From the NCBI GenBank assembly GCA_900618795.1, contig UYJD01000004.1, forward strand, positions 1,194,849-1,258,848: DNA of 64,000 nucleotides, written 5' to 3'. The translations under genes and the position numbers were made by a program. How positions within the stretch are numbered: position 1 is the first letter of the stretch; each line of letters begins with the position of its first letter. Source of the DNA: Cyanodermella asteris (lineage: Eukaryota; Ascomycota; Lecanoromycetes; Ostropales; Stictidaceae). The notes under the pieces were generated by a model. It ran no database searches, was not told the origin of the DNA, and saw only the letters and a program-made list of their open reading frames with translations. Of this stretch, positions 9,901 through 20,412 are shown piece after piece.

Positions 9901-10528
9901 TCGTGACGAAGACCTCGACGAGGACTTTGCCGCCGTTCCGTCCAGAGATCGGCGGACACAAAAGCAGGTGCGCGAATCCAGGCAGACAGCGATCGAGGAT
10001 CACAATGTGCAGGAGATTTCGGATGACGACATGCAAGACAGTGATGACGAAGAAGATTTTGCTACTGCTGCTAACACACAAGCCAACGGCAACTCGAACA
10101 GACAGAGGAGATCTTTGCCCGCGTATCTGGCACAGCGTGGCGGCGACCCTGATGCACCACTGCCAAAAGAGCTTGCGGATGGTCCCAGGGTTCGAGACAG
10201 GCCGGAGCAGCGTCCATCACCAACTTCGCAGCTCTCTTCTCATATGCCAGTCGAAAGCGCGTCAACAAAGAAGGCACGAGAGGCAAACCGACAAGGGAAG
10301 CTGCAAGCCGCAAATGGCATTTCAGCGGGCGAGTCGGAGTCGGAGGGTGAAGATGACAGCATTACTGAGCCTGCACCAAAGAAGCAGAGGATAATCGAGG
10401 CCCCGAAGCCGTCTCCTGCTCCCAGCCGTGATGGGCTTGCAGGAAGGGGCGGCGCGAGGGGCGGTCGTGGAAGCATTTTTGCCGGTCGGGGCCGGGGTAA
10501 GATCAAGATCTCGAGTATTAAGAAGTGA
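6920..10528 (+). CDS. JmjC-domain chromatin protein with Cys-rich zinc fingers
   Basis: Intronless, 1202 residues from the first in-frame ATG. The JmjC cupin lies at about 150-345. The candidate Fe(II) ligands are the His and Glu of AHREM (near 222) and the His of APHQVWN (near 315), giving an HxE...H triad, so dioxygenase activity (histone lysine demethylation) is plausible. A Cys-rich cluster follows at about 443-486 (CSYCRANIF...CMDCYAMG), then a zf-4CXXC_R1-like zinc finger at about 601-662 (CHFCCW, CTTCGSAYC, CPRCQKIC). The C-terminal half is low-complexity, acidic and Lys-rich, and ends in an RGG-like tail (GRGGARGGRG). It is likely nuclear. The JmjC and zinc-finger assignments are firm; substrate and named orthologue are not. 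Confidence 0.88.
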   Translation: MPAKDRPPAKFGPIPPNLDLKTLVEETPNFRWVDRISCSAIDEQGVDAFEKTVQYQVINKGLPLIVDGWHNKLESWTFSSQWLADNHGNKYEQARNLSKQEDLPLSIAHYLKNMGVLTDQWTQYNYKDPQRQRLYLKDIDCPELWHEKLREQIPGCVFYLNESTGEIGGPGSVDERNPNGIGMRKGKGAAHSGDLMSCLPPAMRAENLMCYVGTEGTYTPAHREMCASLGQNIMVETSGALDENGKRTKPGSSIWFMTESSERQVVAEYWLSMLGHDIEVEKHFAHINAWRKAPFTVYVVEQKVGDMILIPPLAPHQVWNRGTRTMKVAWNRTTVETLDMALSEALPRARLVCRDEQYKNKSIVLFALNKYYSMLDHVERIKEGTKDDTLRERLIKSPKLKGLRRDFKRLFRLFSNILLSESFSPDLPAEKKVEYLPYDSNVTCSYCRANIFNRFLTCRNCVVPLADGSEDAYDVCMDCYAMGRSCKCISKLEWVEQFPWKDLLEKHELWRKLFIQIDGGPKESSPQPFQSERRFLRERTTAEICQIELKKRPFKDPRKVEPESEPSDDSNDEDVTASGATKKTQKKKKRSEKWLAENLSCHFCCWRHPKWKEAICTTCGSAYCYGTLWRGFDLMPDQILKEKTWDCPRCQKICTCASCKKLEGNKPFEPNGTILGHDTREFADPRSVESLVDFSVSNRHWIKKSGDGDHPDENRRLQRRQSQALREKEQEPANDDDDEDGEGELEEQTPPPPGAPDSRPGTSDDDIPIDPALTGGNADWTELQTRYQVQSQAAKALEAVNGLSRLEQDPDAFRAQAGLERDDSPLFVAPTAPMGEDDDPTRPDPNMFSTPQANGTSKTAKGSKKKSRKSAPPKVVSDLVPEPDPFASSSAPSAANQRFQLQAEKKRMGEAKKAKQLIAARAAMKGLTLNVTLRLAADKLSQFPAGSSRDPNPIVAPQGEMPDEPMPIVESNLPKSVPDAQALAWNPKVPKKRVRDEDLDEDFAAVPSRDRRTQKQVRESRQTAIEDHNVQEISDDDMQDSDDEEDFATAANTQANGNSNRQRRSLPAYLAQRGGDPDAPLPKELADGPRVRDRPEQRPSPTSQLSSHMPVESASTKKAREANRQGKLQAANGISAGESESEGEDDSITEPAPKKQRIIEAPKPSPAPSRDGLAGRGGARGGRGSIFAGRGRGKIKISSIKK

Positions 10529-11174
10529 CGATAATTTCACTACTGGGCGTTTCTTTGAGAGTCACGATGTGGAATTTGAGGGACTGGACTGATTTAGCGC
10601 AGGCGTTGGGAGGAGTCGTCCGGTCTACGGAACTACTGATACACTATTTGAATTTTCTGATCTGAAGGTGTGGGCCTTTCGATAGCGCATGTCCTACTCT
10701 ATGTACAGGTGTGAACGCGCGGAGAGGAGGTGCGTCGTGTGTCGACCATGGGTACATGTTTAAACCAAAGTGTTTCGACGAAAAGCGGGTATCGAATCAG
10801 CTTTCATCTCCACCCCACATGTTGGAAACGGTGGTTGATGTTCGCTTGCGGCAGCCTGCGCCTTGTCGAGGAGGTCGAGAAGCTGCTGGTATGCGAAAAC
10901 CTGATCATGAAACTGACATCCTCAACCATGGGTGGCAACGACTGGCATCAGCTCGGGCGCGCTCTTTGAAAAGTGATGGTTTGGGCACCCTCGGATTGTC
11001 AGCAAGCCAGACCTGTTGAATCGCCCATATGTAGATGCCATCCCCACAATTACCCTAGAGGATCTTTCTCTCATTCTTTCTCTTCTTCGGTCCTACTATC
11101 CCTACATTATATTCTTTTGTAGCTTCCTGCTGTTCTGTTCCCCTCGGACAAGCTTTTGTTGACGGGCAACAAGA
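10529..11174. other. Intergenic region between the JmjC gene and P450
   Basis: Holds the JmjC 3' end and the P450 promoter. A pyrimidine-rich stretch (about 11060-11110) precedes the P450 start, as in other fungal leaders. Short open frames around 10711-11019 lack recognisable features and I see no gene. Confidence 0.5.
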
Positions 11175-13181
11175 ATGGTCACGAGAGAACTGCGATCCGT
11201 AGCACTCGAGCACCTGGCCAGCCTCGAACTGACCTCACAGCGGCTGTTCCTCTTCTCTGCGATCCTGGTATGACAGTATTCCACTCACTATCCTACACAG
11301 CCGCTGACGACGCACCATGTAGCTCTTCGTCTTCCTTGTCTACAAACCCGTCTACAACCTCTTCTTCCACCCCTGCGCCAAGTTCCCCGGGCCGTGGACT
11401 CGTTCGGCATTCCATTTCCCCTTTCACTTGGAGCAATTCCAGGGCATCGCGCCGCAGAACACTCATGAGCTACATGAGAAGTACGGGCCGGTTGTGAGGC
11501 TGGGACCTGATCGATTGTCGTTCGTGACATCGCAGGCATACAGAGGTGGGCTCACTCCTTGACGCGGAAGCCCTCCCCACAAGAGCAAGTCTCAGGCTAA
11601 CAAATCGGTCTCGCCTCAAGATATCTATGGCTTCAGAAACGACCGCAGCCAGATTCCAAAGGACCACAAACGATTCCCAATCGGCACGATGCATATGATA
11701 GCTCTTATAGGTCAGTGCGTCCCTCGTCGCAAAAAGCCCGGGTGCGAACCGTCCGTGTGCTGTGGTGTCCTTGTGGAACATTGCCGGTACTCACTGTCAA
11801 CCTGCAGGCTCCAACGACGCCGACCATACTCGCCTCCGTCGCGTGATGGCCCACGCATTCTCCGAGACTGGTCTCCGGTCCTACGAGGCCCAGATCCAAA
11901 CCTACCTGCGCAGCTTTCTGACCCTGCTCCGCAAGCTTTCATCACAATCACATTCCTCCTCACCAGCGGGCATCAACCTCGATCTCTACCTAGATTTCCT
12001 CTCCTTTGACATACTAAGCGACCTCACCTACGGCGACTCCTTCGACTGTCTTTCTCGGAATGCAACGCACCCTTTCATCCAGGAGATATATCGCGGATGT
12101 CATATTCTGCCTGCGATCCTGATGGCGTGGGAATATCGGCCGTTGAGGTGGATGTATCGGCTGATGAGAAGTCGGAGGGTGCAGAATGCGTTGGAGGGGA
12201 CGACATCGGCTTTGGACGATAAGAGAATCAAACGGAGATTGGATGAGGGAACAGACAAGGGACCGGACTTCATGACGAACGTAAGTTGGGCGGTATAACC
12301 GCATTTGCTCTGGGTCATATTTGAACATGCGAGTATGTGGTCTGGGTTGAATGGTGAGCTAACGGCAGTGACAGGTTGTCAGAAATAACCTCAATCCCAA
12401 ACGATCGCCCGTGACGCCTCTCGAGACCCGGGGTCTAGCACTGGTAATCATGGCCGCTAGCAGCGAGGAGCCTTCGTCCCTGATCGCAGCCGCCATGTAC
12501 CACCTTCTCCAGGAACCCGCCAAGTTGGCCCGTTTGCAAGCTGAATTGGACGAAACGTATGCGCGTGCCGAGGACATCACGTTTGCGTCCCTTCCCGGCC
12601 TCAGCTACGTGGACGCGGTGGTGAAGGAAACGCTCCGGATTCGACCGCCGTCGAGTGGGCACAATGCGAGAAGAACAACGGCGGATACTATTGTGGATGG
12701 ATTTATAGTGCCACCCGGGGTAAGTTCAAAGAGTTGAAGTGTGGTTCGCTTGCATCGAGAGCAGTTTTTGCTGACAAATTTCGGCAGACCGCTCTCGAAG
12801 TTCCTGCATACGCTGCTGGCCGGTCAACGAGAAATTGGGTCGAGCCAGATACATTCGTGCCAGAACGATTCCTGCCCGAAGCACCAGCGAAGTTTGACAA
12901 AGACGATCAAGAGGCTTTGCAACCTTTTATGCATGGTCCAAGGGGCTGTATTGGCAAGAAGTAAGCGCGCCCGTGACACAGCTGCACGAAAATCCGTTTC
13001 GCTGACTTGTGATAGCTTGGCAATCATTATCATCCGCTCCACCATTGCAAACTTGCTTTGGCATTTCGACGTTGAGATGACGGATCCAAACCAGAAATGG
13101 CTGGAGGAGCAGCCTTTTCGGACTGTCTGGCATCGGCCAGGGCTGCTGGTGAATCTGACGCCAAGAAAGGGGAGAATCTGA
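11175..13181 (+). CDS. Cytochrome P450 monooxygenase, seven exons
   Basis: Exons 11175-11267, 11323-11545, 11621-11710, 11808-12280, 12375-12719, 12788-12960 and 13016-13181 join to a continuous 520-residue protein; the six introns are 55-97 nt with GT/AG ends. The N-terminus has a short membrane anchor (FLFSAILLFVFLVY) followed by the Pro-rich hinge (FFHPCAKFPGPW) of microsomal P450s. Other landmarks are EKYGPVVRLGPDRLSF, the ExxR of the K helix (KETLRIRPP), PERF, and the heme loop FMHGPRGCIGKN with the Cys thiolate. The I-helix reads AASSEEPSS instead of the usual AGxET(T/S), so the conserved acidic/Thr pair is altered. It resembles fungal CYP families used in secondary metabolism, but no substrate can be inferred. 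Its 3' end faces the SRPBCC gene 239 bp away. Confidence 0.9.
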
Positions 13182-13420
13182 TGGACGAGAGAGTGCAATA
13201 GATGCATTTGTGCTTGATTGGCAAGAGCAACAGAATGAGAGATGGATCACTCGTTGTAGCATAGAGTGAATAAAAACGGGCAGAAGAAGTATGAAAGCAT
13301 TCTCTCATGCCTGGATAAGCAGGTTCATGGCTCGTGAACAGGACTCAGCTGCTTCAAGCACGTCTTCGTCGAGCGTTGTTAATGGCAGCTGGTATGCAAC
13401 GTGAAATGCCGTTCGTAGAC

Positions 13421-14053
13421 TCAGCCTTGCTGCAGGGTACTGAGCTTTTCACTCCGTTTTTTCAAACCCTCAGTCCACTCGTTGAACCTCACTGGCAGTG
13501 TATTGCCATACGTCCATTTGACAGCTCTGGCCAGAAAGCCACCCATCGTCTCCCAGCTGCGAATCTCGCACTTGCCGCTATCAATGACGATGATCTCATG
13601 GAAACGCTCGCTTCGAAGTCCCTGCGTCATGAAGCCTCCCTCGACCTTCCACGAGATCCGATAGACAGACTCGAGATCTGCCGTGAACGTTGGGTCCGCC
13701 AGCATTTCCTCGGGAATATACGTAGAAGGCTCGTCCGGAGTGGAAACATCCACCACGCGCAGCTGCGTCGGTGTGTAATTTGTGGGCTTCTTCGGATCCA
13801 TCACGACCTGGAACGTCATCAATGTACCGATTTGTAATACTGCCGAACTCGATCCACCCGGTTGTGAATGTATGTCAACCTTGGGCGCGAAGGTGTTCCA
13901 CTCGCCGTACTTGGAGGTGTCGATGAGTACGTTCCAAACCACGGCTGCTGGAGCTTTGATGGTGGTGGAGGAATAGAGAGGTAGTATGACATCGTTTCGA
14001 GCGACTGTGGGTGTGCATAGGCCTTCGGCTGGAGGCCAGGATGAGCTGGCCAT
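13421..14053 (-). CDS. SRPBCC/START-like fold protein
   Basis: Single exon. The chosen ATG at 14053 gives 210 residues (MASSSWPPAEG); another ATG at 14119 would add 22. The pattern APAAVVWNVLIDTSKYGEWNTF near the N-terminus is the typical opening of SRPBCC (polyketide cyclase/dehydrase-like) domains. It is followed by alternating strands (IGTLMTFQVVM, YRISWKVEGG, CEIRSWETMGG) and a long C-terminal helix (FNEWTEGLKKRSEKL), the helix-grip architecture. Members bind hydrophobic ligands, but the activity of this one is unknown. It is convergent with the P450, and co-function is only a suggestion from adjacency. Confidence 0.75.
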   Translation of the reverse strand: MASSSWPPAEGLCTPTVARNDVILPLYSSTTIKAPAAVVWNVLIDTSKYGEWNTFAPKVDIHSQPGGSSSAVLQIGTLMTFQVVMDPKKPTNYTPTQLRVVDVSTPDEPSTYIPEEMLADPTFTADLESVYRISWKVEGGFMTQGLRSERFHEIIVIDSGKCEIRSWETMGGFLARAVKWTYGNTLPVRFNEWTEGLKKRSEKLSTLQQG

Positions 14054-14671
14054 GTTCAGGGCTGTATGGAAGAGGCTTTGAGACTTTCGCTCTGAATGAG
14101 ACTGGTCTTCAGTTTCCAACTAAAGCCTACAGGGCTGGCTGACACATAATCTAGATAGACTGGTTCCAGGTGGCTGCATCTTGTCTCCCGTGGTCTATGA
14201 TGCTTGTTTTCAGTATGAGCAGTCGATCTTGGCATCACGTGCCGCTCTGGTCTTCCAAAACCATGGTGTTGGTACAAAGTGCAGCCGGTTAATCACTGAA
14301 TCAGGCTTTCTTCACCATGCTTTACATCATGTCTAACGACAGACAATCGTATGTCCGATTGCCTTCAATCACTCGTTCCGCTGTCAGGTGGGTAATTCTC
14401 AGATCGTCACACACTTCGTTCCCTCGTCAATTTCGAACGGTCCATCTCGCAGTATTCAAAACAAGACTCACGGCAATATACACAAAAGTCGCAGCATTGT
14501 AGCAACTGGCCGGGCCACTGGTACAGCAAACTCTGGTCCCCAAAATTGATGTTTCAGCCCGCAGGTACAGACGTCATGCCAGCAAATGCAATTCCATTCA
14601 CGCCTCAAGACAAAAGGGGTATCACAAATACATTACAACCCGTCTCCCGCCGTGCGCCTGACGCACGCCAT
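14054..14671. other. Intergenic region between the SRPBCC and CorA genes
   Basis: Upstream region of the SRPBCC gene and 3' flank of the GQN CorA gene. I see no gene, repeat or RNA here. Confidence 0.4.
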
Positions 14672-16498
14672 TCACTCTTTCTTGACTCCTCGCTGCTTCC
14701 TGCGCGTCTTGATACCAAGTTTCTGACGCTGTACCTTGTACCATCGGAATATACCGTCTCGTAATACCCACATGGCGATGACAAATACCACCGGTAACGC
14801 TATCTCCCAGAATAGGAGGTCAGAATAATACTGTACCCCAACGAAATAAACGAAATTTTGACCGAAATACTTTACGGGGTCAGCAATTTATGGAATCAAG
14901 TAGTTGGATTAACACGTACCCCTGTAATAAATGTGAGAGGAAGAAACAAGACGGTAACATTGGTGAGTGACCGCATGCTCTCATTTTGCCAAGCTTGGAT
15001 GGTGTTCCAGATGAGTGAAGACATGTTGTCGCTAGCGCGGCGGATCTGCTCGAGTGAATCTAGCACGACAGCAACATGGTCTGCGACATCGGCAAGATAG
15101 ATCTTCGCTGCCGGGGAAAGGGCGACGGTAGTTGTGTTGCCCGTGTTGTGGCGCAGGTTCACCGGCCGCTGATTGGGATTGTTAGGGTCGAAAGACTGCA
15201 TAGCATGCATCGCAATCGGCGATGAATGGTCGCGCAACGAGTCAATCAGACCCATGATGGGAGACAGCGTCGCGCGGAACTGTGAGACTTCGGAAGAGAG
15301 GACATATAGGGAGCTCGTGTGTTGAAGTTGCGGGGACGTCAGGACATTGAGTTCGAGCTCGTCGATTGCATCTTGGTATGCCGTACATACGGGAAGAGCC
15401 ATATCGACAATTGCGTCGATCAAGGCTTGCAGGAGGAGGGAGCTGTCGTTGCTGCGTCGGAGTACTGTGTGGGATTTCGAGTTAAGGCGAGCCACGATCG
15501 GCGTCTCGATATCTTCGGCTGAGTGTTCGAAGAAGCTGACCACGGTATTGTCGGTCGTGAGGAAAAGGGAGACCTGCTCAACGCTGACGTTGAGATGGCT
15601 GTTCTTGAGCGCCCGGTGCTCTTCCATGAATCCGATGCGATCCTCGTTCTGACCTCCGTGGTATCTTTGTAGGGTGCGTAGCCCACTGCTGTCGTTCTGC
15701 TTGAGCTGCGCGAAACTCGAGCTCAATTCGTACTTGCGAACTGGATTGGCGGCGCTTTTCTCGAGATTCGAATCGTCCGATGGATCTGACCTATTGCGCC
15801 CGAATAGCGTCTGGAAGAATCCTCGCTTTTCACCCTCCTCTTCCTTTCCATGTCCCTCCTCGACGTGAATCAGCTTCTGTAGTGGTAGGACGACTGTGAG
15901 CTGGTCAGCACATTGCAAGAATCCACACTCTCGCATTCAACTTACCATAAGCATGATCTGAGTACCAATCCGCCTTCGTCCGGTTCTTCCTCGACAGCAC
16001 ATCCTCAATCGCCAATGGATGGAAGTTCTTCGTCCTGGCCAGCGCGCTAATAACGTCCCAGCTCAGCCCATTGACATTGATCCACTTGCAGCGACCCACA
16101 TCCGCCTTGGCCATGTCATCGATCAACTCCAATATGCTCTCATTGTCGTAGAGCGAAATCTCGAAGTCATCCTGGCTGAACTGGACAAACGTGATGTCGC
16201 ACGCGGTCTGGAGATGCGGTGTTCCGCCCGGAAGCAGTGCATTGGGGTCCAATCCCGGCTCTTCGCCCGGCTTCCAGCGACGGCCCCGCGCACTGTTCGG
16301 ATTGAACTTGTCGGATGTTATGGAGCGGCGGGGCGCTTTGAAGGTTGTGCGGGCGCTGCGAAGCGCTGGAACGCCATCGCTGGACTCGCCGCGGGCGCGG
16401 ATCGGGCTGATTGGAGTGGTGGTAGGAGGTTCAGCGTCGGGAAAGGCATCAATTCGGTCGCTGGAGGAGGAAGAGCCGTGAGGCCTCATGGCCATCAC
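14672..16498 (-). CDS. CorA-family metal transporter with GQN signature, three exons
   Basis: Exons 16498-15946, 15893-14920 and 14869-14672 join in frame (introns 52 and 50 nt) to 574 residues. The N-terminal 90 residues are disordered and Ser/Arg-rich. A large cytosolic CorA domain follows, including LAIEDVLSRKNRTKADWYSDHAY joining VVLPLQKLIHV across intron 1, then a long helix and the first TM (VTVLFLPLTFITG). Intron 2 falls exactly before the selectivity motif, which reads YFGQNF where canonical CorA/ALR1/MNR2 proteins have YFGMNF. The second TM (LLFWEIALPVVFVIAMWVL) and a very basic tail follow. It probably transports Mg2+ or another divalent cation at the plasma or vacuolar membrane. 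The third exon is only visible after splicing. Several in-frame ATGs lie near the start; the first is used. Confidence 0.9.
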
Positions 16499-17009
16499 GA
16501 GATGAAAGTGTCAGGAATGAGCGTATGTCCTAGGATAGGTATGGATGGGAAACAGGAACGGGAATGCGGCTTTTAGACGGTTTGGGTGGAACGTTTCATT
16601 GGGGACTTCAGCTGAAGATCGACCTTGTTGGCGCCAATTTAGGTCGAATTTAGGCCGTTTTAGCGGCTGTTTCAGCGGATAACAGTGGCCAATCATGCGG
16701 ATCGATTTGTCCACCAAACGCGTCACGAAAGTGCGGAATTGAGCATCGCCCTGATCGTTACTCGGTCCACGGTATTGCGATGATGAATCACTCGAGAGTC
16801 GAATGGCAGAGTCGCTGAAACGAAGCTAAGCTTCCGGCTATTGATTATCAGGGTCTCTGCGAAGCCGTCCTCGTTTCGAACAGCAATGGTCATCCCTTTT
16901 AATGCTTTTAACTTCGTTGATCATGTCATGCTGTGCTTCAAACCAGCCAGCCCAAGCACAAAATGATCGACGTATATGATATGCGCTCCAACATATGCAA
17001 TGCAAGCGC
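16499..17009. other. Intergenic region between the CorA gene and RAD5
   Basis: About 510 bp holding the promoter of the GQN CorA gene and the 3' end of RAD5. No coding or structured element seen. Confidence 0.4.
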
Positions 17010-20000
17010 TCAGCTTAACAACTCCTTGATATCCTCAATCCTCTGCATACGTTTTTCTTCCTCGCTCATCATGCCCAAAGAGCTTGCACTGCACAAAATG
17101 TTAGCCATATTCAAGCGATAGTCCCCGACTTCAAACTTACATGAACTTTTTCCGCTCCTGGACTTTCAACATCCTCTGCTCGATACTGTCCGCGACGACG
17201 AATCGTGTGACTTTGACTTTACTGTCCTGGCCCATACGGTGTACACGATCTATCGCCTGAGCTTCGACGGCAAAGCTCCACCACGGATCCATCATGTATA
17301 CTCTCTTTGCCATGACCAAATTGAGTCCGACACCGCCGGCACGCAAGCTGAGAAGCAGAACCACACCGCACTTCGACTCCGAGAACTGAGTCAGGACTGC
17401 AGCGCGAGCCTTTTGGTTCATGGCACCGTCAAAGCGTAGGTGAGGAATTCCTTCTCGATCCAGGGCTGGGCCGATCAGGTCAAGGAACGAGGTGAATTGG
17501 CTGAATACCACAGACTTCATGTTCGGCGATTCGCGGCGTTGATTCTTGAGCTGTCCAAGCAGAGCGACTATCTTGGCTGATCCTTCGCTTCCAATACGTC
17601 GTAGCGTGATCCGAGGCTTCTTCGGCGCTGGGTTATCGTATAGCGAATTGTTGTCATCCTCGGGCTTTTCGTCATCATGCTTAATGATTTCGAACACGTC
17701 CCTCGAGTTTATCGGTTCCCTGCAGTTGAAGCATCTGGGTATCTCGTGCTTGTCCGTCTGGTGCTGGATGTAGTCCAGTAAGCATTTCTTGCACGCGGAA
17801 TGCCAGCAGCCGGTCACGACCGCTTCAACCATGGGCTCTTCCGCGCAGATGGGACACTCGGAGTCAACCTCTTCTTGAATCTGCTTTAGCACGTGGGCGC
17901 CAAACTTGTTGACGTCCTGTTCTGACTCAGTTGCCTCGAATCGATCGATCAGCGATTGCAGGTCCATGTCGTCAGCAAATCCGTTCGCGACATCTAAAGC
18001 CGCATCGGCTTCGGCTTCCTCTACAGCGAGCGCCTTGTTTCTTGTCAGAATAGGGTGACAGCAAGATTGTCGCAGTCTCAAAAGCTGAGCGAAGATCGTC
18101 GTGTAAGACTTCATCAACGTGCCAGCTTCAACGTTAGCGCTGAATGTACGTTTGGCGCGTAGGTAGATGAAGTCATAAACCTCTCGCTCCTCTTTAGAAA
18201 GTTCAATCTCGGCGACGTCAATAGTCTTTGGTGGTAGTGGTACGAGGGCTTGACCATCTGGTGTCTTCATGTCCTTTGTTCGACGAATCACAAGCGGCTC
18301 CAGAACCGTTTGTACAACGTCTAGCGCCCGCATAAAGTCTTTGGACTCAAACGGCACGGTGATGAAGGTTTTCCAGAAAGAAAAGTTCGACCAAGGCTCG
18401 ACTCTGAGAAAGCGTACAAGCGAGAATAGGTCTTCCAGCCTGTTCACAATCGGTGTGCCCGTCAAGACCCAGCGATGACGGGCTGCGAGCTCACAACACG
18501 CCTTGGCTGTTTTCGACTGTCTGTTCTTGACGAAGTGTGCTTCGTCGAGGATGAGGCGGAAGAAATCGACCGAGAAGAGCCCACCATGTGCACCTCGTTC
18601 CCCATTTCGGGCAGCTACCTGGTTGAATTCGGACAAAACCACACCATAGCTGGTCACGATGACGTTGGGAGCGGTTGATGCATTGTCTTCGCAACACAAG
18701 CTTTGCAAGTTCGCGGCCTTGTCGCTTCCATAATAGACCATGGTCTTGAGAGATCCAGCTTTCGACGCTTTTACGGCTTCACTTTCCCATTGCGCCAGCA
18801 ACGACATTGGAGCCACAACCAAGGTTGTATGAGGAGCCGGCAACACTGAGTCTGACTTCTTTCGCAACCTGGGCAGATTATTTACTGTAGATGCAGGCTC
18901 ATCTGAACTTGTTGAGTTGGTCTCGGGTCGGTGTGAATGTATCAAGCTCAACATCTCGATCGTCTTTCCTAGTCCCATCTCGTCGGCAAGAATACCACCG
19001 AGACAATGCTGTTCCTGTCTTGGGAACTCCAATGACATCTCTCCAGAGTATGGATTGACGTAGAAATTGTCCAAATTTTCGACGCTTGGAAGCGACTTGT
19101 CATCCACGTCTTTCTCCGGCCATCTGTACTCTTCCCAGAGAGGATGTATCAACTCTTCTCTATCTTGTACCTTTTCGTCTTTTTCTTTCGATATCATCCA
19201 GTGCAAGGCCTGCTTCTGATATTTTCGCAGATCCATGACAAATGTTGAAGCTGGCTCGGCCGTAGGCGTGTCAAAGTCGAATGATTGAGCTTTCTTGTAT
19301 AGCGTGTCCAGCTGATCCTGCTCGAGTTCCTTGCCTTCCTCCTTCTCTTCGTCAGACTCGGTCGGGGACGAGCCCGGAGATTTCTTCGTTTTGTCGGCCT
19401 CATACTGCTCGGCTATTTCCGCCGCCTGTAGCAATCCCGCCCTCTTGTGTTTGTCTGTCAAGGCGTTCTGAGTCGACGGGTGCAGATTGATCTCATCGAA
19501 TAATCTCACCAATCCGACTTGACGCAGTCTGAGGTCCTGCTCTTCAGTCGTCTCCTTCTCTTCGAATATACCCGTCTTGCGATTGTTATCCAACGGCTTA
19601 ATCAACCCACCCTCGAAAGTCTTCCGCAGGAGGTATGCCTTGAGCTGCAGATAGATAGTATCGTTGATACGGACGCGATCCGGCGAAAAGACGCACACAC
19701 CTTCGAATTGGCACACCTGCTGGTCAATCAATGACGAGACCCACGCCGCCGTCTCATTAGGCAATCGTCCAACTTCCTCGCCCTTCGCGTTTGTGAATCG
19801 GACAATGACATCCACTTTCTGACGCGCGATGGGCAGCGCCTTTCCTCCTCTTCCGAACTTGGTCTGCTGTCGCTTCTGCCGCTCAATCTTGCATATCTCT
19901 CCATGCTTGAGTAACCCTGCACCGCTTCTTGTCGCCCATCCACCTGTGCCAAATGCTCCTACATATCGCCGCTCGGGCATTCGCGACAGCTTTGCAGGTG

Positions 20001-20412
20001 TCTCTGGCTGCGGAACTCTAGTATCGGGCTCTGAGCGGGACTGGGGTGGCGTGACAGGTTTCCTGAAGTTCGAAAGAGTGGTAGGTTGTCGAGACTGGAC
20101 CTGCCATGAGCCATCGAGATACATGTTAATCGCCCGCTCAGTGTCACCTCCCGCAACGTCTTGCAGAGTTTTCAGCACATTCTCAGGGATATCTCCAATG
20201 ACGGCCTTCAGCATGTCCACGTCGAGTACACCCTTTCCAGCGACCGCCGGTGTCGCGAGCTCCGGAGGTGATCGGACGGGTACCGCAACGGGTGGCGGCG
20301 ACGGAGAGCTGCCTCCGTGCTCGGACTGGCGAATTTTGGAAAGATGTGCCTCATCGTCCGTGAAGAAGCGTCGTCGCTTGGCTGGCCGCTCCTGAAGATC
20401 GCTAGCACTCAT
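17010..20412 (-). CDS. RAD5: RAD5-type SWI2/SNF2 ATPase and RING E3 ligase
   Basis: Two exons, 20412-17141 and 17088-17010, separated by a 52-nt intron (gtaagt...gtgcag), give 1116 residues. The short last exon supplies the conserved RAD5 ending FIASSLGMMSEEEKR...ELLS; without it the protein would stop artificially after KKFM. Order: disordered N-terminus, UBA-like/HIRAN region (about 190-300), split SNF2 helicase with Walker A DEMGLGKT (about 474-483) and DEAH box (LILDEAH), a RING finger (CPICAEEP...CWHSACKKC, about 850-895) inserted between helicase halves, and helicase C (SLRAGGVGLN, DRVHRMGQ). Known role: polyubiquitination of PCNA and fork regression in error-free damage tolerance. HLTF is the animal counterpart. 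Confidence 0.95.

Noticed and set aside
10711-11019. Short frame downstream of the JmjC gene
   Set aside because: No motif, low protein-likeness, and no supporting splice or promoter context.
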